Positions 14,301 through 26,300 of a stretch of 64,000 nt of DNA are shown piece by piece. A program made the position numbers and the translations under genes. The stretch is from Opisthorchis felineus. Taxonomy: Eukaryota; Platyhelminthes; Trematoda; Opisthorchiida; Opisthorchiidae. Under the pieces are notes generated by a model that saw nothing but the letters and a program-made list of their open reading frames with translations, searched no databases and was not told the origin of the DNA. The stretch is from NCBI GenBank assembly GCA_004794785.1, contig SJOL01006483.1, positions 733,428-797,427 on the forward strand, given 5' to 3'. Every line of letters starts with the position of its first letter. Position 1 is the first letter of the stretch.

Positions 14301-17300
14301 CAAAGTCGTATGAATATTTAATGTAAGTGGTTCATTTTCACGTGAGTGGTTTTAGTATGCCAGTTAGGAATCTGGTTAACTCATGTGCTGACGAACCCAT
14401 ACCGTCCACTGTTGGTCTTATGGGAACATATGCCTTGTAGATTTTAAGCAGTCCGTAGAGTTGTGATTGAACCGTTGAACCGATGCTACCTATTTACCCT
14501 GCTGTGAATGGCTTCTTATGGATTCTAAATTCCTACCAACTTCAACCTTACTCTCGTTCATTATTGACGTTATGGTGCCATTGTTAATTGAACCATAAGA
14601 TTGATCAACAAGGTGTTGCTTGACCTTTCGTAGATAGCCGTTGTTATTCATAACTACCATGGTCTCACCTTCATCTGCCTTCGTAATGCCAATACTATCT
14701 ATATGTTTCAGTGTGTTCAGTGCTCTCCGCTCTGACGGTACAACATTCAGAGCTCCTGGCTGGAATTTTGGGAACGCGACCTGCCGTACCAGTTGCATCT
14801 TAAAACCCGACCAACCTCTTAACCTAGCTCCTTGGCAAGCTTTCGTGTCAAAGGCGAAACGCTGACCAGAAATGAATTCATCAATTTTGTTTACCAAACT
14901 TTTCTGAATACAATGACTTCTCAATCAGTTCCACAGTGGGATATTATATATAGACAATACTGTCTGGGCGGTAATGGCATGTCCCAGCGTATGAAATAAT
15001 ATGCTCGTGAATCTATGGATTTTCGTGTGCAGAACCTTAGTAAGAAATGGTCAAGTAGAAAAGGGTTCAAAATCGTAGTCGCAACGTGAACAATACGTGC
15101 AACTCAAGGTAAAAGAACAACTCAATGGATTAATGGAGAACAGCACATTAGTAGTTGAATTCCAGGCTATGGTTCGCAAGAGATTTTAGCTCCAAGCAAA
15201 TAAGTGGCTTCGTAACTACTAAGTCCACACACATTCACGGCGCCTTTTCCTTATGCATTAGCCTTTATTTTGAACTAGCCGAAGTGAATAATAAGGATCA
15301 TCCTCAGTTGAATGAGGGACAAATTAGGAGTGACTAGTATGTGGATACAACCAGGAACGGACCTTGCTATTCAGCGACCTCAAACCCACACCCCACCCCT
15401 ATAGATTTTTCAGATCTAATCTAACCTTTACAATTTGCTCACCACGTTTCAATATATTGGAGAAGCATTTGGATGAACTCCACATTTTGAAATGGTGTGA
15501 ATTCTAGTGTTCTCTGAGAGGCATTCCGTAGCTAAGACAAACCACGGACCTTTGATCTATAGACTGTCTAGCCATAGGGTAAGTGATTTGCTTGTAAGGC
15601 ATGCACGACCTGCCACGTAGCCGCTGCCGGTGACAAGCACACGGTCACTTGTTGATTGAAATACCTACCGTGGTTGAGTCTACATGTACCGTTCGTGTAG
15701 TAAGGATCCGCATACTGGGATGGTGAAGGTAGTAAGAAGACTGTTAAGTTGATACGGCACGGCACGGGTACAACAAGATACCGTTTGTGTACAAGGATTT
15801 CGCGGTTGCTTTGTTGCATTATTTTCTACTCCCCAGTTATCTAATCTGGTCAAGTAGTATGACTATTATTTATGACTGCAACAATCTAACAACTTTGCAA
15901 CCTTCCCTTCTGGATGTATAGCAACACAGTAACTAAAATCATGTTGGTTCAGTAGTTCCACAAGAGTATGGCAAAAGTAGTGCTGAACAAACCTACCATA
16001 TCAGGTCCAGATAGACTGGAACCGGTTATCACCAACGCAGAAGGTGGAACTTTAGTTGACGCTTGTTGTCGCTGCTCAGTGGGTTCGGTCGCACCCAATG
16101 GATTCAAGGTGTTCGCTTGCGACTCCAAGTTGGTTTCTGGGCATTCGCTCAGATAAGCTGAATTCGCATTTGCCAGTCTATCTACCAAATTTTGAGACGA
16201 AGTGGATACGAGTGGGTTGAATTCGCACAGCAGAGAAGTTGCGCAAGAACTCGGCGGTTGGCTAGCCTCCACCCGAGTGACGGGCAGGGAAGACTGAGAA
16301 CTTACACGTAAAGCGTTGACCTTGTTTTGTTCTGAAACTGGCTCCATGACAGCTCCCTCAACCGGGCAGTCCAATTCTTCTTCGGCTTGAGACGAGGGGA
16401 TGATATCAATCGCTTCTGAAGGGCAATTCCCCGGTATCTGGGAGCAAAAAACGTGGCATCATTGAGTATCAGGTGTAATTAGCGCTACGATGATAATGGC
16501 AGCGACCAGGAACTGACCCGATCAACACAGCTTCCAATCATTTAGATAAACCAGTGCTGTAGGTAGGATAGTCCTATCCGGAGGGTTGCAGGTTTGAATC
16601 TCCCTAGAATTGTGAAATGTGCATGGCCAATGATTCCGAACAAGAATGAGACAACTAAACGGTGTTCCTCAGCTTTCCAACATAGATTGGCCTTGCTAGC
16701 GGGATGAAATCCAGATCAGACTCAAAAGTGTCAAAACGCAACCGATATATACTATTCCTTCATTAGGCTTCATTTGGACAGCGACCCCTTAAAAAAGCTG
16801 CTACTCGCCATCAGATTGATCGACAAAAACGGGAGCGAGAAAATTCCTACAGTTTTGGCCCTAATACTCAAAACAGGGATCAGCAATATTAACTGTGGTT
16901 TTCAATACTTTATTAGTATTAGTATCGTCATCATTATTATGATTAACATGACGCAACTTTGAGTATGGCAAGGCTGGACGTTCAGGCACTAGATTTAACC
17001 GAACTAACTACAGCTAGCGCGTCACTGGTGGTCAGCAATTGGCCTAATCACTATAAATGTCACAGAGATAAGGCTCCATAGATTGTCGATTGTGTCGATT
17101 GTGTTGCTAAGGTTGCTTATTTAGACTAAAATATTTCCATTAAACATGTAACCACACGGTGTCCTGCTTGATACAGATTGCCATTATGCAGTGGATTGCC
17201 AAGTTCCAGAGCGGAAGAAACTTTGGAATACTTAAGCGAACAACTCTAATGAATGTGACTCAGCGAATCAGGAAGAGCATGTGTCGGATGTCAAGAACGA

Positions 17301-20300
17301 CATTTCAAAATAACTTTGCTTGAATCAACACGTTCTTTTAGAAAGAGGCACTTCGTCCATGTGCACCACATCAGTTTTTGCCTCCATTATCAGAACAAAA
17401 CAATAGACTGGCGAAAATACGGGGATAAACACTTGAAACGCAGGGTTGACGGAATTTTTTCTATAGAATGAATGGTATACTCTACTTTACGAGCACTTAG
17501 GCGTCTCACTAAACCAGAGACTCAGTCGGTCCTTTCAATAAGGAACCTTTTACAAACCATGCGAAAATTTCGGAAACAGACCGCAGTAGGGATGACACGG
17601 CCGTTGCGTAGCTCCACACTCTTAAGAAAACTACTCCAAAAGATACGAGGTAGCGTGAGGAGGCGATTTGGATTGGAAACCAGACGAAGCAAACGCAACT
17701 TGATTCACAACGAATACGGAACCAACATATTAAATAGAGCGAACGTCATCTTCACTCAGGCTCCAGTGGAGGCTGTGCTTTTGGACGAGGACATGGCACA
17801 CGATTTACCTCGTTTGTTATCTCATCACCATCATCATCATCCACAGCACAAAATCAGTGTTAGACAGTGATGCTTGTTGTCACACAATCATAATTATTTG
17901 AGTATTCTTGGGAGAAGAATACAAGCGGATGGGGAATTTACTTAGTGCTAGTCTGCCTACACTTCCAAACACTTAATCAAACAACCTAGATAGAAACTGA
18001 CAACAAGAACGCCATCGAAATTGATTGACGGACACATTTTGCGGCGTATCGAACCGTGCACAAGGGAAAGATCACGAGGATCTCATCTTGCAAGGTAAGC
18101 TGGTACGCTGTTCGCCTCGCATGTCGGACGTCCGGAACTCAAAGCACGGGACTACCAAGGATGCATTACCGATGAGTTCTAAAAAGAACGAAACTCGAGT
18201 CCAGCGCTTCCACTCTATATTGTGAGATAACCAGAATACCTACAACTTATGACATGAGAACAAGCACATCCACACTGTGAGGGTTCGGTGACACCTCTTC
18301 AACACTTATGGTTGATCACCGTGGTTACAAGCACTAGATCGCTTAAATTTTACCCAAAATTCCTCGACTGAATATTCCTGTGTCTTGCGACCAGGCAATC
18401 GAACCTAACTTTAAAACCCGCCCAACTGTCTGCAGAAGTTGATGCGGTTGTGCGGCTACTTTACTATTAGACTGAGAGCTAGCCGGACCACTTCAACAAG
18501 GGCACTGCAAAGTGCGAAACCATACGAACTCATGTCTCGTTTTAGCCCTGCGCGGATGCGCAATGGCTTTTGGTGTGAATACAGACCAATACTAGGTACA
18601 GACAGCAGTCAAACGACATATTTTCTAGCTTTACGACGTGTACGTCACCGCTTGATTCAGCGACCGCGTGCTATCTTGTTTTGTTCTGATGATGATGTTA
18701 TGCGTAGGCTTGCTGCTCAGTAAACATTTGTGGTTCACGACCGACGCTCCGGTAATCTTCAAGCGCAATCAGGCAATGCTGTGAGATTGTTAAACAGTAT
18801 CTTGATTTTTTAGTCCCGCATGCTTCATTACACTCATCCGAATGCGATGTCCGGTTCATCTTGGAGGGGGGGGGGTCTGAATATCACCCATGTGGTTCAT
18901 TTCTCATGATGAGAACCAATGAACGGACAATGCGGGCTCTTTTTCAGTTGAAGTTATACTTCCTGCAGATGAAGCCAAAACGGCATAAACAAAGGACGGA
19001 GAGTTCTCATCAGGACAATAATTCAGAATAAATCAACGCTAAGTGAATCTTCCATTTGAGAAGTAGTCCTCGAGGAGCTAATCAACAAGTGACCATGTGA
19101 TGTGGATTACGTTACTGAAGAATGAGTGGCGTAATACCCTGTTTAAGTGTGAGTTTATCACACTGCTGACCAGCCGCTCGTAACCGAACGGTTTGGTTTT
19201 CAAACCACTAGCAGAGGTTCGAAACTCTTTTGAGTTTCCTGAGATATACACCCTGCTGATGATCCCCAATAAAGACAAACCAGCTGTACAGTGCTTCTCG
19301 GCTTTTCAGAATAGATCGGCTTTAAATATAGGAGGAAATAATCCATTCCCTTGACGGTACCAAAATCAACGCAAAGAGATCTTGAAAAATCTGAAAGAGG
19401 GTTTGCTGACAAGTTCTGCCTTGCAAAGCCCTTTCAGACAGGACTGCTTTATTCTGTTATGCATGCTTATGTAACTGCAGTTCTAAAGCAGTGTTTGTGA
19501 GTCACAGCACAGAAGCCATAGCCAAATTACACTCGTGTGTCATTGCGACCAAAGCACATACCATAGGTGGGAATAATTCCGACTGCAAGCGGTGATCGAA
19601 TTCCGTAGATGATTTGGGGGAACTTTGTGAATCACTGGCTTCACCAACCTTCGTCTCAAAAGCGTCGCTAGTGATAGGGCGTTTGAAATCTTTCGTGGCG
19701 GTTAATACTTGGGCTTCATCTTCATCTGCGTCCACCGGTTCGGTACCTGCAGCTCTCAGCAATTCTGCCGTCGTGTTTGGGCTAAGCTCGCCAACCTGTG
19801 CTTCCAGCTGCTGCTGCAAAACGGTAACGACAGCCTCCAACTCATTACACTCTCTTCTTAACCGCTCCTGGTCCTCCAGGGTACAAATAGAGAAGTCTTC
19901 ATGGTTAGCGTAATTCAGGTTAGAATTGTCAACTTTCGAATAAAAAACTTCAAAAATGGTCAACAAAAACACTTGATATTGAAACCTGAACAACAAAGCA
20001 ATAGAAATTTACTATAAACATACCATCACCATCATAATCGACCGCCCAACGCCAGTGCTCAATACAGATGCGCCCTCAACGCACAACCATGGTTTACTTG
20101 ACAGCCTCATTATGAAGAGAAGAATACAAGTGGATGAGTCAGATACCTAGTTCTAGTCTGTCACAACCATTCCGAAATGCCTACACCTCCAGACGCTCAT
20201 TCAGACAACTTGGATAGAAACTTACAACAAGAACGCCATCGACATCTTGCAGCGTATCCAAACATGCACAGGGAGGCCACGCGGACCTCACCTTGGAAGG

Positions 20301-23300
20301 CAAGTCGCATAGACAGTACTCGTATTTTTGGGTACATTTTTCGTACCTCTGTGCCATGTAAACGGTTGGCAACCTATGCTTGCGGTACTCTGAACTGAGG
20401 ATGGAGAACAGCACTCTTTTTGGTAACCGATGATTCTGCACGTGCAATACATGACCAAACCACTGCAGCTTTGGTGCTTAATACATTCTAAGATTGAAAT
20501 CCGGGTTTTACGACCGAAAGCTGGTTTGCTCCACTGTTTATTAAAGATTCGTTGGTACATCCCTCCAAGAGCTACGGTTCTGAGAGGATACTTCTCACAT
20601 AGACACACAACAGAAGAGCTTGTACTCTAGCCTGATGCACATGTCCCTTGGAGTTCAGGGATGTGCCGCCATAGGTGTCTCAAATTAGGAAACCGAACGA
20701 CCCTCAGAGATTCACGTACTGACGATGTGTCAAAATACAAATTCCAACTTGCTCACCACAACTCCCAAGATACGTAAAACGCTCCACAACTTCCAGTATT
20801 TCTCCATGGAGTATAAGTGACGTGTTCAGCCGCTGAATGACTAACAGCACTTTTTAGGTGCCAAACGCATGCCAATGCACGAGAAGACTTTAGTCAGCTC
20901 ATCCAAAGACACCTGTGCCTTCTTTTCTACGTAGTCGTCCGCATATTTCAGATTGAATACCCCCCAGCGTTCGTCTCATTAACTCCCACAAATTGACGGG
21001 GAATGGAAAGAGCGGATATCCTTGGCCGACACCACTTTTTGCCCGAACGCTTTTGGGGAGATCCGTATACTCTCATGCGTTCGCAAGTCTGTGAATACAG
21101 AGAACGTATTGTATCGAAAAAATTCCGAGGCATCAATTGCTGAATGAGCGTTTTAAGGGGAACAGACAGGTCAGCTGAGTTGAATGCACCTTGGAAATCC
21201 AGGAATACTCAAATTGTGGGTCGCTTATACGTACAACGTTGCCCTAGCACCTGATGGAGCCCGAAGATTTGGTCAACGCAACTCCTGCCAATCCGGAGTC
21301 CCACTTGCTACTCTCAATTCAATGCTTCGCGCGCCAACACAAGTCGACGAAGGACAAGTGACTCTAAGAGTCTCGTCGGGACTGGAGTCAAGCTGATCCC
21401 CACGGGTACCTTTTTGAGAGCGAGAACTATTACCGATTTTCTTCAGCTGGGTGGGACAGTCTCCATTTACCAAACGGGGGAAAATAGATCCAAAAAGGGC
21501 TGACTGCGGAAATCACCCTCATCTTTGAACAACGCGGGTGGGAGGTCACCTAAACCAGGGGCTCCGTGGCGCTTGAGGCAAAATATGCAGTCATGGGTCT
21601 TCGAGAATGAAGGGGCAGTAGGTGACAGGTGAGTAGCAGCAGGTGACCGCGAGAATTGTTCGAAGCAGCCAGATAAACTGGTCATCAAGACTTGAAGACT
21701 GATCTTGATATTCCTGAGGCTGTCGCCGCCGGCCGACGCGTATATGTCGCGACCAAGACCAGTGCAAAGGAACGGGGTCGTCAGGCCTAATGGACGCGCC
21801 TACAAGGAGGGAGTTACCAATAAGGTGAGAAGGAAAGAAAAAGTAAGTGAAAGAGAAAGAAGGGGGCGTCAGAAGTAGCCTGTTTTGGCTTGCCGAACCT
21901 GCTGTATACAGCAAGTAAGGCGTCCCGGCTGATGGTCATTGCGGTATGATACCATTTTTCATTGGAATCAGGGTTATACACGAGCGAGGAGTACCCCCCA
22001 CAGCTCCTCGTGACCGAACGGTTAAGTGTTCAAACTACTAGCCAAGAGGTAGTGGGTCCGAGTATCCGCGGATTTTGTGGGATGCGAACTGCTGATGATT
22101 CGCAATAAGAATGAAACAGCTTTACAGTGCCTCTCGGCTTTTCAGAATAGATTGGTTTCATTTACATGACGAAGTCACCACTAAAGTTCCCAAATCTCTA
22201 CCGAGAAAAAAAATCGTTCAGCTGTAAAACCCTTTCGGTGCCTAGCTGCCATGCCACCCGAAAGAAGCACGATGGCTGGGATACTGCCAGGTTGCCCAAG
22301 CGTAGACAGGGGAAGTCGAGAGGCAGACGTCGGCTTCGAACCACGGACCTTCCGGTCAGTAAATTCGCGCTCTAACCACTGAGTCATCTTTACCAAGAAA
22401 CTGAATCACCGCTGAGCACGACCGTGGTAATGCTTCATCTTGTGGAGTCGAACTGACTCTATAAAACCTCCAACTAGCTCTGCCGTTCAGCCGAGTTGGT
22501 GAGCTTCCATTATCTTAATTAGATGTTTGTTATATAAGAAGATGACTTTCGGAGTGCTTCACCTACAAGGTTGTCCTTCACGAACACTGGTTCATCGAAA
22601 CCTGTGCACCCATTACAGTCCACTGGATATTCGAAAGTATTCGGAACTCTCATACTGATTTGTTCGGTTGCCACAGGCTGAAAGATCGTAATTAGTTTTC
22701 TCTTGTCGGTTCGGTCACAAAGGAATGACTAAATATTTAAACAGCACGTGAAGGCAGTGATCACCACACTGGGTCAATTAAGTCCATCGGCTCAGTTCAG
22801 TTGAAGCTCACTTTGTGTCGTTGCTTGGCGGATCAAGGAAAGACTGTCGCATCCCATAATTTTGATGGCTCTTTTATACTATACACCACATTGGTCTTCT
22901 GTCTAGGAATTATATGACCTGAAGTAGAAAAGTGCGACTAGGTCGCACGAGAAGACACACATCAAAAGGGGTTGGAAAGAGCGGTTGAACCATGCGTTGG
23001 AGATGACTTCCTATCTGCCATAATTCGAAATCAAACGGTGTCTGACGTGGAAAAATAGTGGTAGACCTTCAATGAATCCATTGCGCAAGCACAAACAACG
23101 GTTTGCATCATACGACTGTTCAACTTGTTCCATGTGCGTCCCAACGGTTGACGACCTAAGTGCATTTTTCGGGGAACAGTGTAGGTGGATGATGGTTGCT
23201 CTACAGAAAAGACAGTAGGACGGTAGCAACCTAGTAGGCATAAGTTGGTGACTCATCCAAACTATACACCTCATGCATCTATCCGCTTGTCAGCTGCCGG

Positions 23301-26300
23301 TGCCTCACCATACCACGGTACTTTCGGGGAAAGCATCGAAAGTTTGAATGAAATGACAACTATGTCAACGAAGACAAGCGTGGATGAACCAGGACTAAAA
23401 GATACCGTTTTGGCCAGTAGGTGTTTGTACCACCCGAATCACTGTCAGCTGCGGAAGCACCTTTATCTACCTAACATTTCAACGCGGACGTTTTTCGCTG
23501 TGGTTCATCATTTAGTTAGAGACAAGATGTACTCGAGAGAGAACCCTCAGAAAACACCACCAGTCCTTCTTTATAGGTCTCTTCTGATGGTCGAAAAAAT
23601 CGTAACAGATCAGCTTTCAGAAAAGACCAGTTTTGAACGATTCCTATACGTGGTCACCCCAGAGAGAAAACCTCACTTCGACCAGCAATGATGCAGACAG
23701 TAAAAGACCCGTATTCCACTTACGGATACACTGACTTAGATAATACTTCATATGAATACTGCGTCGACACGCAAGACTGGGTAGATATCCGGACAAGCCT
23801 CGTTATCGGGCACCATGCATAGACAGTTGCGATGCGTAACACTTAAGAAGGCTGCTCCTTCTCACGCGGGACAGCCGAAGTGAAGTAGAGTAATCGAGTA
23901 AGTCGCACCTGTTTGGAAACGCGTTCCAATGTTGCATTCTTCAGCCGACTGAAAAAAACCACATTGGTCTACAGTTATCCAGAACTCAACTACACAGTCA
24001 AAAGCATGAACAATTGGCTGCAGAAATTTCGTCTCAGTTGCCTAAATCATAATTCTTGGGAGGTGCGTTGTCCTACACATTAATCCCTCAAAGATAAATA
24101 AATTAACAAATCACTAAATCCCTTGCTCGACGGACTATGTTGGGGGACGTTCAATTACGTATCAAGCATTGTAGTCTGTAAGTCAGAGGCCATCATCACC
24201 ATCAAGCAATCTCTAACACTACTAACCATCCGTATGGGTAGTCCGTGCAGCTGAGTCATTTTTGCAAGAACAGCACTCGCCGGATTACGTAAACCTTTTA
24301 GTGTAGTTCCAGTCAACTCCCATTGTCTAGCAATCCCGTGAACCACCTTGTAACAGCAGGCCAGAAATTCGAACAGTATTCGTCTGAGCCTCACGACACC
24401 GAGGATGCCGATTTTTCTTCATATCAGGCAATATGGAAGATGCCTTAGACATATATCACCTCTCCACTGATGACCGAAAATGAACATGCTCTGGAGATCG
24501 GACCAAACTAGATATTAGGTGGGAACACGCAACACTACAATAATACATTCATTATCTCCAGCTTCCATTCCTTTAGTCGCCTTGATTATCTATCTGAGTG
24601 GCGACATCTCCGTTCAGTGAAGTGTGAGTAACCAAATAAGTATTCAGCATGTGGCGCAGCAGACAGCCACTAACAAATCCAACTGAGAGGAAGTAAATTC
24701 TACACCTAAACATGTACAAACTGAGGTGTACTTCATTTTCTGGTGGACTGCGACTTCTGCAGTGAGTTACAGTTACGTGCAACCCATTTAGGTTAGTAGT
24801 TATCTAGGCCTGCAGAACACTTGTTAAAAACTAGAAAAACGGTTGTCACCATAATTTCGACAGTGCATTTAAAGACGGACCCCACGGATCGGACGAATGA
24901 GGCCTAATTCGAGCTTCAGTGGCAATCATGGAAGCGCTTATCAGCGACTCTCCATACTCTACCCGCTCCCCTCGCACATGCAAAGACTGGAGGCGCACGC
25001 TCCGACAAGTACCAAGTGGTGTTAGCGTCATGGTACAGAATATCCAACAAACTCCACTCGATGCCGTTTTATCCTTTCAAAAGAATCAATCAAACTAAAG
25101 CAAGTGGTGATATAATCACAAGTTCGATAATCAAGCAGCAAAGGCCAATCAGATTTTTGCCTAGTCGGTCAAGTCGCGTTCAATGAGGGTGTTCATACTT
25201 GAAGATAAGATCCCTTGGGACACTTATCAAATTCTGGGGAGAGCATGTAGTATTATAAGGGCCATCTTGGTGACGGGATTTCCGCAGTCTCCTCGGGACA
25301 TTTATTTCAAGGGACCAGGAAAGACAGTTTCATCAGTCAAGCAATACTACTGGACCCATGAACAGTAGCATGGTCAGCAGTGCAAAGATGGACAAATACG
25401 CGAGCTCGATCCTGTGTTCTAGTAAGCCAGTCGAAAAGAGTAAGCCATCTAATGGTTCTTTCGGGGAAACGAATTTACCAGACAGACCATTAGATGAGGA
25501 CACAGCACACCGGAACTGGCGATCACAAGCGGCAGATAAACGAATTAGCAAAAAACACGAATGAAAATCAGGCGATAGTTAGAGACTAGGCATTTGTAGG
25601 ACGCGCACTAGACGCAGAATCGACTTGAGAAATGTGGGAGTTTTGAGGAGGGCACTAAGATACGAGTCACTGCGATTGGTGACCTAGTAGGTGGAAATCG
25701 CTAAGCATCTCAGTGGAAATGAAACGGGGAGGGGACGCAAAACTGGCAAGCGTGAGGAAGCCAGTTTTAGGTCAACCGAGTTCATACGTGGTGGTATGTG
25801 ACAATCAGCGAAGTGGATCCTTGCGTACAAGTGGCCTGAGTAAAAAATAAAAAGCCCATGTTGTTCCAAACCCAACTGTGAGTTAGTGAAACCTAAGCAG
25901 GCTGGCAAAACTCGTGAACGGCACCATCATCATCAGCTGTAAAAACCGCGTACTTGTAGTACAGTGGTAACAACCACTATAGATTCACCGATGATATGGG
26001 GTGGGGTAGGTAGCTGCGCACTGGGGGTAGCTGATATTGATGCGTAAATACAGAGTTGTTAGTGGACTTTTCATTGGGGAGATTGGGAGGGGAGCTTTGC
26101 GCTAAAGGCAATCGCTTGGCTGATGTCACGCCTATGCCACAGATGATGCCGGTTCACGAAAGCTGCTCTGGCGTTCCCAATCTGGATGGAAATGTTATCT
26201 ATTTGGAGATCACCGGGACTGATATAGCCGCCGAGGTAGACAAATTTTTCTACTACCTCAATTGGCTCATCCGCACAATTGAGGTTAGGGTTCAAGCCCA

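Noticed and set aside
17472..17870. 132-codon Arg/Leu-rich plus-strand frame ending in a His run
   Set aside because: The His run is a CATCAC microsatellite and the rest matches no family; no splice partners seen.
17821..20040. CRISPR-like or satellite array from ATCACC-type repeats
   Set aside because: These are short scattered microsatellites without regular spacers.
22213..22394. A tRNA gene (box A and box B present)
   Set aside because: The head does not close into an intact cloverleaf, and it is followed by a conserved non-tRNA body repeated elsewhere; it is a SINE.
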